A DNA stretch of 64,000 nt from Nageia nagi (lineage: Eukaryota; Pinophyta), in assembly GCA_050084985.1 (NCBI GenBank), contig JBITNC010000002.1, forward strand, positions 29,574,001 to 29,638,000, read 5' to 3'. The notes under the pieces are model-generated. The model searched no databases and was not told the DNA's origin. It saw only the letters and a program-made list of their open reading frames with translations. Shown piece by piece: positions 1 to 11,677 of the stretch. Position numbers and translations under genes: made by a program. Each line of letters opens with the position of its first letter. Within the stretch, counting starts at the first letter, position 1.

Positions 1-281
1 AGCATAACTTTGCTTCACAAATTGGTGAGTGATCTCAAAGATAGGTCCTTCTATTTATAGGCCAAAATCTTCCTTTGGATTACCTTTTTAACCATTGTAC
101 AAAGGCATGACATGCTACTCCCTTTTACCCAAGGGGAATGCTCATGAGATGGAGTGTAAGACAAGTTACATTATCATATTCATTTAAATACTTAACGTAT
201 CTAATGATACCATTAAGTATTAGTGAATTTACAAAGAGGATTATTACAAAGCTTTACAATAGTGCATTATACTTTCCAACA
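1..281 (-). mobile_element. Partial Copia-type LTR, cut by the window edge
   Basis: Read on the minus strand, this begins TGTTGGAAAGTATAATGC at 281 and runs off the left edge. It shares the LTR plan seen at 16147, 34450 and 45215: a palindrome at 187-221 (AATAC ... GTATT arms) and a TATAAATAGA-like box at about 48-64. Because the 5' end of the LTR points right, the rest of the element or solo LTR lies outside the window. The partner LTR and target duplication cannot be checked here. Confidence 0.75.
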
Positions 282-1940
282 AAACTAAGTCTTGAGGTTA
301 ACTTGCCTTATGTATTACGATTTGGACACCTATAAATGTAATTGTGACATGACATTGGTAACTAAGGAGGTGATATGCTTACCAATTTAATGTTTTGTAC
401 TATCATATAATTACACTTTGGGTTTTTGAAACCTCAACAAAAATACATGATGATCTTAACACCAAAATGATGTAACCTCCTTTGAATCCTATCTTATTTG
501 AGTATAGTCATTGGTAAGGGGGTTTAAATGAGTGTTTGAGTAAACTCATAGGCTTGGAGTGGCCATAGAAAAAAAAAAATCATTCAGCTTATAACAACAT
601 CCCTTGCATGAATTGTACTTACCATTATATGGCATAAGAAAAGGGTATGTGTTTGTAAATTTGAGCATTTTTCTTTATGGGAAAGAATTGTTAGATGGTT
701 AGTGCATTTGCTTGCAAGATAAATAGAGATGCTTACACAAAACTTATGAGATGAATTGTTTTATATATAAAGTAGTTGTTGTTATAATTTTGTTATCAAC
801 ATATAAGGGAATGAAATAGTTCATAACTTTGATGCAAAAAAAAAAAGAGTAATAACATGATTTGGCATATGATATGATGATAATAACTTATTTCATACAT
901 TATAATGTTTGGGGTATTTAGTTACCATTTTCTTTCAAGTTATTTATCAATTTAAACTACTAATTTATTTTCATCATATGTTCATGAGATACATAGATGC
1001 TAACCATAATTGATATATTTGCATTAAACATATTTCCAAGGATTCAGGAATTAGCTATCACTTATTAATTTTTTAATAATTTCAAGTGTTGGACACTATT
1101 GAAATTGTCTAGTATACAATAAGAGTTATATACTGGAAGCAAAAAGTGTAAGCACTATAAGTGTTGGGGTTTCATGGAGGACAAGAACAAGAAGATAAAT
1201 TCCTTCAGGAGTGCAAGGACAAGGCTTAGCCAATTAGCCTCTCTTTATGTGGGAGGAACATATACAATGTTCATCCAAATGATTATAAAATCATATCCTC
1301 AAGGCCACATGCAAATGTGGAAGAGATATTGGAGGCATCATGGAACCTAGAAAGCCGAGAGCTACTACGCTAACTTTCTATAGTAATGGTGGAGAGGAAT
1401 ACATTGATCGTTGAGAGGGAATCTTAGAGGCAAAGTAAAGAGTATTTAACAACGATGTTTGAAGAAATGAGAGTGTTGTGCGAGGAATGAGATCAACTAC
1501 AAGGTGAAGTTGAGATATTAAGTGTGATAATAGCAAGAGCCAATGTGCAAAACCAAAATATTGAGTGAATGATTGGTGAAATTTGGTGAACTTCATAATG
1601 CAATTACGAGTATGTGTGATGACCTCCAATTATATCGTTAAGAAAGAGATTACTATTAGCAAGAGGCAACCCATCTCTAGGAAATGTTTGATGGGACGTC
1701 ACATATATCTGTGGAAAGTAGTAGTTCTACTACTTAATAATTTATTTTCATTAGGTGGTTGTGAGTGATTGTGGTTGATTGTCCTTGGAAGTACTCTTAT
1801 TTTTCTTGGAATATGTATACATTCTTCAATATTTTTCTTTATATGAGAAATAATTATTCAAATATTTAATTGATCCATATTTGCTTTTGGACAAATTTTA
1901 AATGGTCCTACAAACCAATAGGTTTAAAAGGATATTAAAA

Positions 1941-2002
<62 letters not shown>

Positions 2003-2667
2003 TAAAGGACATTTGACACAATCAGTCACACCCACCTAATGAAAATAAATCATTAAAACAAAATTGTAGAACCAAATGAAGCACAATATGATGATGTTTG
2101 TAAAAACCTCCAAATAATAGCTAATCACCTCTTATCAAGGGAGTTGGGAGATAAGTGAGGTGTGAAGGAACCCACATTGAACGTCTCAAGTTCTACTCCC
2201 ACCCCCTACATTGGTGATATTTAAAAACTCTTGCTAGGTCCTACAAACCAATAGGTTTAAAGGATGTTAAACATTGACTTTACCTTTCTTAGTGTTTGAC
2301 AAACATTAGAAAAAAAAGATTAAAAAATTAATTAACAAAATAAAAAATTACAAAATGTGGAACAAAACATTTGTTGTCAACTTGATAGTAAAGAATCTTG
2401 CAATATTTAGAGATGGGCTTCCCTATATATAAGAAGTGGTTGGTTTTGACCTAATGTTTAGAAAATTGCCAATAAATAATGATTTTTTATGATTTTTCCC
2501 TTTTTTTAAAAAAAAATTGTCATATTTCTTTTGTGTATTATTTGTTTTAAGTGTTATGATATGTTGTAGATTTTTTAAACATTTTTTTCTTGATTTTTAA
2601 AATTTGACCTAAAGTTTCCTTTTTGTTGTATTGATTTTATACACATTGTTCCAATTGATTCACTAAT
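282..2667. other. Non-genic AT-rich stretch
   Basis: No convincing gene is visible; the open frames are short and AT-driven. It contains a TA microsatellite at 1944-2002. A direct repeat of about 38 bp (beginning GGTCCTACAAACCAATAGG) occurs at 1903-1940 and 2237-2275, flanking that microsatellite. The stretch at 1150-1650 is slightly less AT-rich and could be an old transposon relic, but I recognise no domain in it. Confidence 0.5.
1944..2002. repeat. (TA)n microsatellite
   Basis: About 59 bases of almost uninterrupted TA dinucleotides, with one phase break near 1976. Confidence 0.95.
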
Positions 2668-2832
2668 TGTAAGATTTTAGAATATTGCAATATTATTTCA
2701 TTAATAAGTATAGGTATTTGTACAAAGATTCTACAACCAACTTGGTTTTCTTTACCCTCAACTAACAATTCACAAGAGTTCAACTACAACCACTTAAAGA
2801 ATTACACCCATGATGTAATACTTTTCCTAACA
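2668..2832 (-). repeat. 3' LTR of the short element
   Basis: 165 bp, matching 4620-4785 over its whole length with scattered substitutions. It lies at the 3' end of the minus-strand element, next to the polypurine tract. Confidence 0.8.
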
Positions 2833-2857
2833 CCCCCCTCCCCACCCCACACCCCCC
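2833..2857 (-). promoter_or_regulatory. Polypurine tract with G-quadruplex form
   Basis: On minus this is four G-runs of 6, 4, 4 and 6 bases separated by loops of 3, 1 and 1 bases (plus-strand C-runs at 2833-2838, 2840-2843, 2845-2848 and 2852-2857). It abuts the 3' LTR exactly where a plus-strand primer tract belongs. It fits the usual G-quadruplex pattern. Confidence 0.7.
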
Positions 2858-4619
2858 TCTTATTACATCAATAGTTAAATGAGAATAGTGTGATACTTGA
2901 TGAACACATAAAGTAGTTCATCAAAACATAAGTTATGAGTAGGAATATACATATCTAGTCATGATAAGCAATAGTGGAACTCACCTCACTATAGTTCTTT
3001 ATTTGATCATGAACAAGGACACACTCAACCATCCATGATTCACTTCTGCAATTGGATAGGGACACATAAACACTATCCATGTAACCAAGGATAGGGACAA
3101 ACACTTCCATCCTATGTCATACAACAAATGTGGATAAGACAAACACATCTATCCAAAATTGAAATTATGAACAGGGAAACACATTTGTTCACAATTATTA
3201 TGAATGAGGATACACACATCCAATCATAATCACCATCTATGATTGGGGACATACATGCCAATCATCTTCAACAACTATGATTAGGAATAAACACATCCAA
3301 TCACTTCATCATGTTGTGAATGGGATATACACATTCATTCACCATAAGTGGTATGGACCTTCTTTTACCCATACAAATCCTTGAGCTCCCCTCCTTACAT
3401 AAGAGCATCCTTATAGTAACCTTTTCATCCTAATGGATTGCATGGATCACTAGTTGTTGTAATCGCCAAGTGCAGTAGAGTAGATTACTACTTATGAGGT
3501 TCACCCATCGATCTAAGGTCAAGTCTTCATTTTATCCAATCACCTATGACAACTCGAAGCATCTTCAAATCTTTGTACACATTCTATGAAGAAAGAATAT
3601 ATCTTCCCCTCTTGATGTGAATTTGTATTTTTAGGAGTGTTAGGTACTAAATTCTCCATTGATACACGTCATGGGTATTTAGGATCCTTCATTCACAGAT
3701 TTATCAACTACCAATTCACTTCATGGGTTAAGTAGGTATCATCAAATATAATTGCCAGCTCATCATCAAGCCTGCATAGCCAACAAAATACTGCTAGTGT
3801 TTACTATTGTGCTCCTTCATGTCCGCCATTAGATTTAGTCACACTAATGTTTAATATTGTGCTCCTTCATGTTTGCCATTGAATTCGTGCACACCATCAT
3901 GACCTTCGAACATTCATTGATACAAACATACACCATATGAATTGGATGACTACCAACAACTCGTGGACTCCAAACGACTTCAGACTCGCATGCTAGTTGT
4001 GACCTGATACCTGATGACTATTTTAATTGTTGCTCCCCTTTGCGTATGCTATTGACTATGTGGAACTCTTCGTCGTTTGTTGCATCATCACCGTATGTTA
4101 CATGCACTCGCTCTTGCTATCGTTGACCATCCTTAGTATTTGCATTACGAGCCACTTTTCATGACCACAACACATTTTATGATATAACCGATAGTGCCCT
4201 TTTGATTCTCCATGCTAGCTGTCACTAAACTCTATGTGCATTACCATCAAGGATGTAGTCATACCTTTCCATCTATTCATGCTTGCTTCATCACTAAGCT
4301 TCATGCCTTATTGCAACTAATTATACTCTGGATGATTGCTTCACCTTCATCAATTCTACCATGTTTGTGCTTCAACATCCTCGAGGTAGGTTTACCTAGG
4401 TAAATGTTAGCGCTATACCGGATATGATGCTATAGAAATCTCAAACTTGCTTCCATACTACTATTAAAATAAACCCATCTAAAAAAAACCAATTTTTGGT
4501 ACATTCTAATTATGACCATTTACATATCTACATATTGTTACAACACAAAAATACAAGTGGATTTCTCCATAATTGAGTGGGAGGACAACCTCACCAACTC
4601 ATTGCCAACTCTAATACCA

Positions 4620-4785
4620 TGTGAGATTTTAGAATAATATAATACTATTTCATTAATAAGTATAAGTATTTATACAAACATTCTACAGTCAACTTGGTTA
4701 TCTTCATCCTTAACTAACAGCTCACAAGATACTCAACTACAAACATCTAAACTATTAGACCTATGATGTAATACTATTCTTAACA
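4620..4785 (-). repeat. 5' LTR of the short element
   Basis: 166 bp, partner of 2668-2832. The minus-strand end CTCACA is followed immediately by the TGGTATTAGAGTT primer site at 4607-4619. Confidence 0.8.
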
Positions 4786-7395
4786 TTAATATGTATATGT
4801 CAATTGCCTATTATTGGTTCATGTTTGATCCTATATCGCTTACCTCCCTCCCACACGACAACACGACCTGATTCTATGTTCGAAGTGCTGTCCAAAGAGG
4901 AAACCCATCCCACACAAATCTTGTACTCGACCTATAGCAACAACAAGACTTTCATCAAACTTCTTTCAAAATTTAATATCTATAAAATAAAGATCTTCTC
5001 AAATAATCAAATAATATTTCTTTTACATATAAAATATTATACTTATACCAACAAGAAAACTCTTTTCACCAAACTTCTTTCAAAATTTTATCAAAAAAAT
5101 AACTTATCCTCAAATGATAAGACATATTCCTTTTGTATAAATTTATATACTTTAAATACACAATTTCTTAATCATAACTGTATAAAATTATGCATCATTT
5201 ACCTTGCTACAATACAAAATAATATAAACAAATGTATACTAAATAATATAAACAAATGTATACTATCTTTAATATCATAAGATGTAAGCATTCAAAATAT
5301 TTTTATATTTGAAATATAAAACAAAAAATATATTTGAAACATATACAAATAGAATAGCTAATTTGGATGTCTACAATATTAATATGTTTGCTTTTTTACA
5401 TACAAATAAATTATTTAATAATTAATATTTTCGCTTTATCTACCAACATCATCCCTTGAAAGTTTACTCTTTAATATTTAAAACCATTATATGAAAAACT
5501 CCCGTTGTAGCCACCATAATACGGGGGTGCTTAGGAGGATGGATAGCCATCGCCTATAAAGTTTACAAATAATTGAACTTGTCTAAAAATAAGAAGATTA
5601 AGTAATAGTACTATTACCAACCATTTCAATAATTGCCCCATATCGAGTTGTCATCCATAGAACACAACATATCTAAAAGATCCTCCAAACACTAGCATAC
5701 CTAATCATCAAGAGTAGGTGCAACACCTTTTTCCATGTTGCATGAAACACAAAATTCAACCATATATTTTGTTGAGAACTATTTGAGGGCATTTGTCTTT
5801 GGAAGGTACTTCTCATGGCTAGAACTATAATATGGACAACCTGAGGTCTTACAAATTTTGTTGAGACAAAGAGGGACAGAAGATCCTGTAAGCTATGAAT
5901 TGACTACACATCTTATATAAATTAAAAGCATATAGGGATTAAACGATCATGGCTAAATCTATACTCTGGGAAACCTGAAGCCTTGTATATTTAAATGAGA
6001 AAAAGATGTTTGGGTGGTCCTGCCCTATGTGTTGACTAGACATCTTATATAAATTAAAGTCATGTGTTGACTAGGCATCTTATATATAAATTAAAGGCAT
6101 ATAGTGATGCAATATCCAATGTAACTAAAGAAAGGATTAAATGATTATAAATCCTTTTTCTTTCATATGACTTCATGTGAATTTAGAAGGGAAGAACCCA
6201 TATACCTTAAATACAGATAAAGGTTACATTGTGACCCCTTTTGTATTGTAGACGTCTGAGAGTACCGGCGACTTCCTTTCTGGGAAAGCTACATGCACTT
6301 CATACATCAGAGGATCACTTTGGTGATTATGACTCCACCTGTCACGTTTTCTCATATTTGGCTTCATGTCACAAATAGCAATTTCAATGGCCTATCTACA
6401 ACTACTGCCTTTGAATTTTGCCAAGTGGTTAGTCTATTTTTGTGACACTGGTCAACAAAAATGAGGGGTAATGCACAATTAGAACTCTTATATAAGTTGA
6501 ATGGAATGCTAAGATGAAAGAATCTATAATAAAGTTCCAAGTATAAATTAGCAAGTCTCCTTGAATAATCATGGACCGTTATGTAATTTGTTTTTATATA
6601 TAAATTAACTTAATTGCTGTTACTCTTAATAATGTCAATAGTCATTACTGCCATTTGATGGTTTGCTCTTATACTGTCTTATTTCTATTGCAACTAAAAA
6701 AATGGTTTTATAAGCTCGGGAAAAAAGTGCTTCTAACTTCACAGTCATGAACATGAATTTTCACTAAGGGCCAAGATACCCATACTTTTGTGTCCTTACA
6801 CCCTGAAAAAGAAGAGCTACTTAGGGATCTATGTAAAAGAATAGATTATGAAAGCTTTCTTCACATGTTTTGGGTTCACTTACATCTGGATTCTAAGAAG
6901 CTTTTATGAACATTAAAATAAATTGTTTGAGAAAAATAAATGCATCTTATATTACAAGGTATGTGATATTCGCATAATTGAAATAGGGAGAAAACATGAC
7001 AAAAATAATCTCAAATCTATTGTATTCCAAGGTTCTCCCAGTACAACGATATGATTAAAATTTAGACTCAAACTATGCACTTGCAAAATCATATTGAAAG
7101 GAACACTGTCGTCTTCCCCTCCTCTGTACAGTAATAATGAATTGTGTGTAGCTAGCCATTAGGCTAAAACTTTACATCTACATACTCAATCAGAAGGGCA
7201 TCATGGAAGGCAAGGCAATATGCCATATCTCATGGTACCAGCCAAGCCCAAATGAAACCTAACATTGTATCATCCAAGAGGTTCAACACGTATAAACAAA
7301 TATATCAAGGATTTCACAATACTGTTACTATTTACAAACTCACTAGTCCAGCGTCTTCATACATCTCCGGGATTAATAATTCATGCACATCAAAT
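4786..7395. other. Intergenic stretch and gene 3' flank
   Basis: No gene seen. 4804-5280 is open on plus but has AT-rich low-complexity composition (a tandem 22-mer at about 5219-5264) and no recognisable domain. The part nearest 7395 should include the 3' untranslated region of the ARM-repeat gene; I could not place a polyadenylation signal with confidence. Confidence 0.5.
5810..6104. repeat. Imperfect tandem duplication, about 120-135 bp unit
   Basis: The phrase TTGACTACACATCTTATATA and close variants recur at about 5897, 6034 and 6064, each followed by AATTAAA and often GCATATAG. Preceding phrases (ACCTGAGGTCTTAC / ACCTGAAGCCTTGT) are also repeated. No coding function is apparent. Confidence 0.6.
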
Positions 7396-10300
7396 TTATG
7401 ATGTCGACATTTCTGATTTCTTCTCATGAGGGCTTCCTTGTCGTGGCTCCCTCAAGTACTGAAGAAGAGTTGCAGCCTGCAGGAGAAAAGGAAATTGAAA
7501 AACATATTTAGACTTTGGTAATAAATTAATAATAAATATTAACAAACTATGATCTCAAACTCCTAAAAACTTTGCTAAGCTTCCTAACACAGTATTTGTT
7601 AGCAATATGAAGAATGCTGCAGTCCAACGCTTCGAAGCATAATAGTGCATTAGTAAGTGAGAAATTTCTATACAAAGTAGAAATTTTGGCTTGCTGGAAT
7701 ACTAAGAATATTGTTGAAACTTCATTCAACTTCAAGCACCTATCATCATTTCTTATTCAGGTTTGTGTTAATTCCAATACCAACGCACTATCATCTGAGT
7801 GAAAAACGTTATCATCACTCAACCTGTAGCATGAATAATTAGGAAGAGCATTTATAATATAGGTTCAACACAATAACAGCAGGTAAATACTGAATAGCCA
7901 AATTAGATTAGACGGTGGAATAGCTAAACATGGAACACTTTTTACCATTATAAGGTAAAGGAGATGGTTAATAATATTTTCTAGTTCACAGCACAACCAA
8001 TATGCCTAATTGGCATATGAGACACCCTTGTCATGGAACGGGAGTTCTTCATTTTACCTTTTGTATATAAAGAGTTTCAAAATTGTACCTCCTAATAAGC
8101 CCTTTGATAAAGCTCATGATAAATGGACCCTTACTAATCTATGTACATCCAAGGTGCCCAGGTTCAACCCCCAGAAATATCTTTGATGCTAATGCAACTT
8201 GTCAAACATAGCGGAGGAATTGATATGATTCAGTAATTCAACAAAGGCGCAGAAGTGTGTCTTAGGAAACTTAGCTAGCGAAGTACTCTATAATGCAAAG
8301 GAGATCTGCTCCCTAAATGTTTAAATTTTAAGTGCTTGCAAACATCAGTTTTCTAGCTGTTTTGTATGATACTGGTAAGAACAGTTTTCTAGTAAGCATC
8401 AGGAAACTTCCAATCTTTGTCTCATTCAAATGAACATGTAACATAATATACAAAATATTGTTATCTCAAAAACTTTGCAATCTGAAGGCTCATAATTTCC
8501 GGTCTTTGAGCATTCAAGTATATGCCTCTGTACGAAATTCTTTAATAAAACAAATCAATATAGAAATGATCCATATCATTTATCTGGGAAAAATAGGCTT
8601 TTGAGGATGCTATGCTATTTCAGAGGCTTGAATATGACCGAAGCCTGCTCTATCAAAACCTCTGGGATTGTAATGAATTAAAGATTGGATGGTCTAGCTC
8701 CTGAGCGTAACCTGCATCTTGCAAAGTGAGAAATAAATTATATTTTCATAAATCAAATAAGAATACAACATATTTGAGTAGCCTAATTCTCTAAAATCAG
8801 GTTTATGTTGTGGAGGCTAAAAGGCAACCCACTTTCCGAACATAAAACTGCCATCTGTGAGTTAATTCCTGCTAGATATATTGATGAATATCTTATTCCA
8901 GAAACATGATTGAAAGAATAAGTCGAAGAGACACCCAACAGAATCCACAAGCAATTTTGGATAGATATATCATATAGCAGTATTACTGAGAAATCTTACT
9001 GTAGAACCATTGAAACTCATTAATTATTGCCCAAAACATTTTGAATCTTTAAGCACATAGAGGAATTATAACATTTGTCCCTTCAAGAAACTAGATATGC
9101 TCTTATCAGATCTGTAAGATAGAGGATCATTTCAATGGATCTGTCATACAGGAGGAAAACCTTAATTGTAGCAGAACTATATAAGATCTCTTGTGGTCGA
9201 TAGGATCTTTAACAAAAGATACAAGAAATAATGTTCTGAACAGCTAAATCTCTCAAGATTTTCATACATTCATGCAAGGATTCGGAATTGGATATCTACA
9301 GTTCCTGAAATGATAGACAATATAAGTATGCTCATCACTTGCGGTATCTTAATTTCTGTAAGGGGACTCTAACTCAGCTTTCGTAATGCACATAGTTATC
9401 ACTAATTTATAATTATGTCGCCTTTTGCGTGGATCAAGTTTCTACATTTGTGAGGCATATACTCTGTATTATCTTCTTTTTTATAAGACCTAAGCAAACT
9501 TTTTATAATTAGCTTGACCACTGATCTATTTCTTCATGAAATAAATTTGCTTTGTTTCTTAGAAGAATAAGTCTTTAAAGAAAAAGGAAGAAGAATGTGC
9601 AACCTATTGAGGGATGAAAATTTACAGAGGCTCTCATTGGTTCAAATTGTGTAACGAAATAACATTAATTTGTTCTTCTGTATACAATTAAGTAAAATTT
9701 CAAGCTGCAACGCTCCTTGATTGATGAGATCTCTTTGATAGTTTTGCTTTATATGAATTCAAAATCAACCTCCTTAAACCAGTTCACAACTATTGCCCAA
9801 TATAGAAGTATCAGTAATCTAGTAAAGTTGCTTTAGTCCTTTCATGATGAGTTTCACCATCTTTAGAATTAGGAATTTTGAAGAAATGATTTGCACACTG
9901 CAAGCTAAAAAAACTACTTCCTTTCAGAGTGAATATTCATAACTTTAATGGGATTATGATCTTGGGCATAAATACAGAAATAACAAGGAAAAACACATCG
10001 CAAATGAAAATAAACAATAAGCTTCCATATTAACAATAATCTGACGGTATTCAACTAATTCTCTACAAAATTAAGATACAAGTAAACAAGCTTTCACGGA
10101 AGTATGTCACCAAATTGGAAGACAAGCACATGCTAACGTACAAATAACCAGTAACAAGTGAGTTGACAGCAACACTACAAGTTAAACTAAACAGTTTCTA
10201 GGAAGCATGGCAAAAGAAATGTTACCTTGTGTTTTGTTCTAGTAGTGCCCGACTGTGATAATTCAACAAGTGGAGGTATGGCCCCTTCTCTTGACACCAG

Positions 10301-11677
10301 TGTCCTGTACAGATAACTATCTTGACAGATATGCAAAAGTGTTGCTGTGGCAAATTCTTTGCCCTTCTGAGATCCACTTTCTAGTATTTCTACCAAGACA
10401 GGTATTCCACCTGCATCCACAATGGCATTTTTCCCATCCGGGACACTAGCAAGGTTGCTTAACACCACCACCGCCTTATCCACCATCCCAGAGGAAGGAT
10501 CTGCCATGAGATCAACAAGTGGTTTGATTACCCCTGCTCTAATAGCCTTGTCCTTGTTCTGATGCACCGATGACAGAGTATATAGAGTTGTAGCTGCATC
10601 CTTTTTCCCCCTGGATGTTCCGTTGATAAGCAAAGACACCAGGGGTGGAATGGCACCTGCGACACCTATTGAGATCTTGTTCTCAGTTACAAGGGAGAGG
10701 CTCAAGAGGGTGCAGGCAGCATTTTGCTTTGCTACAGAAGTCCCTGTCTTCAATACATCTATTAGAGGTTTGATTGCCCCGGCTGAGGTAATTTCAATCT
10801 TGTTACTCTCACAAAGAGAGAGATTCAAGAGGGCAGTTACACTGTTTTCCCGGGTTTCGGAATCTCCGGAAAGCAGCAGAGAAACCAAAGGCTGTATAGC
10901 CCCTGCCCTGGCTATCTTGACCCTATTCTCCATCTTATTCTTGGCCAAAAGCCTCAACTCTCTAGCAGCATTCCTCTGGGGTACTGTTGAATTACAAGGG
11001 CCCAAATCCTCAACCAAAGCCTTTATAACAGCATCTAGATTCTCAGGCCCTAGGAATTCATTGGTGCTTCCTGACCTTGTAAGTGACGATGCACGCGGGC
11101 TTCCCTCATTCTGCTCCCCTTCACGATTCCTTGACTTGACTAGTCTTCCCATCAATTGAGTCTGTGAGGCAGACTCCTTGAGAACAACAGTATCAATCTT
11201 ATACGCAGGTGATGTTGCAGTTGCCAATCTGAGCAATTCCCCCGATATGTCACTGCTATAGACAGAAAAATCACTAAATGCTTGAGAAAAATCAAAAGAA
11301 CTGGTTTCCACTCTAATTACATCACTTCCATCCCACTCTTCCACCTCATCATCATCGTAAATGTTTCTCTTTTTCCCAATACTATCAATGGGTTTCTTCG
11401 TGTTTTCCTTCTCTTTCACTCCACAAGATACCCAAGATTTCTCTTCTGGGCTTTCTAATGGCCCACTTGACAGAGTGCTCTCCTCATCTCTAGCAAACAG
11501 CTTTGAACGGAAGGTTCTCATGGATCTGGGTGCAGGCCTTTGCAATTTATCAATCTCATTCCTTCTCCCGGGGGTTCTCATGTTGGGCAAGCTGTTGGAC
11601 AGTGATCCAAGGTACGACTTGTAAGGGGGTTGGGAGGATAGGTACTGCTTAGGGTGGGATTCAGACATGGAAATCAT
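7396..11677 (-). CDS. ARM-repeat protein, PUB-like but without a U-box (two exons)
   Basis: Exon 1 is 11677-10226 and exon 2 is 7476-7396. The join is AAG|GTAACA to CTGCAG|GCTGCA, in frame, giving 510 residues and stop TAA. Residues 1-205 are serine-rich and low in domain content, with an acidic patch (109-117) and the phrase FSDFSVYSSDISGEL near 134-148. About 213-495 are armadillo repeats: AG(A/V/G)I-P-LV-type cores recur at 258, 299, 340, 381, 422 and 464, a 41-42 residue period. The C-terminus KHKAATLLQYLREPRQ is a typical end of plant ARM proteins of the PUB4-like group. No CPIC-type U-box is present, so E3 activity is not expected; ARM arrays act as binding scaffolds. The start is M1, with a second ATG three codons later. 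The partner and pathway are unknown. Confidence 0.9.
7477..10225 (-). other. Single 2.75-kb intron of the ARM-repeat gene
   Basis: Minus-strand donor GTAACA and acceptor CTCCTGCAG give a perfect reading-frame join. I see no coding domain, LTR or other clear element inside it; it is AT-rich but has no strong repeats. The upstream exon, if unspliced, would read only 12 further codons before a stop, which supports the splice call. Confidence 0.85.

Larger units (their letters stand above)
2668..4785 (-). mobile_element. Short non-autonomous LTR retrotransposon (TRIM/LARD-like)
   Basis: Two direct repeats of 165-166 bp bound the element: 2668-2832 and 4620-4785. Read on minus, each starts TGTTA and ends CTYACA, the TG...CA form of an LTR. 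Directly next to the right-hand (5') LTR, 4607-4619 reads TGGTATTAGAGTT on minus, a degenerate tRNA-iMet primer site. Directly next to the left-hand (3') LTR is a long purine tract on minus. Flanks are CTAAT (2663-2667) and TTAAT (4786-4790), so four of five bases of a target duplication remain. The 1.8-kb interior has no recognisable gag or pol and carries loose repeats of a phrase like AACACATCCAATCA at about 3050-3340. The element was presumably mobilised by enzymes from another element. Confidence 0.8.

Noticed and set aside
4804-5280. 158-codon plus-strand frame
   Set aside because: AT-rich, dominated by N, K, I, L and Y, includes a tandem 22-mer and matches no family; chance open frame.
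10623-11159. 178-codon plus-strand frame
   Set aside because: Antisense shadow of the ARM-repeat exon.
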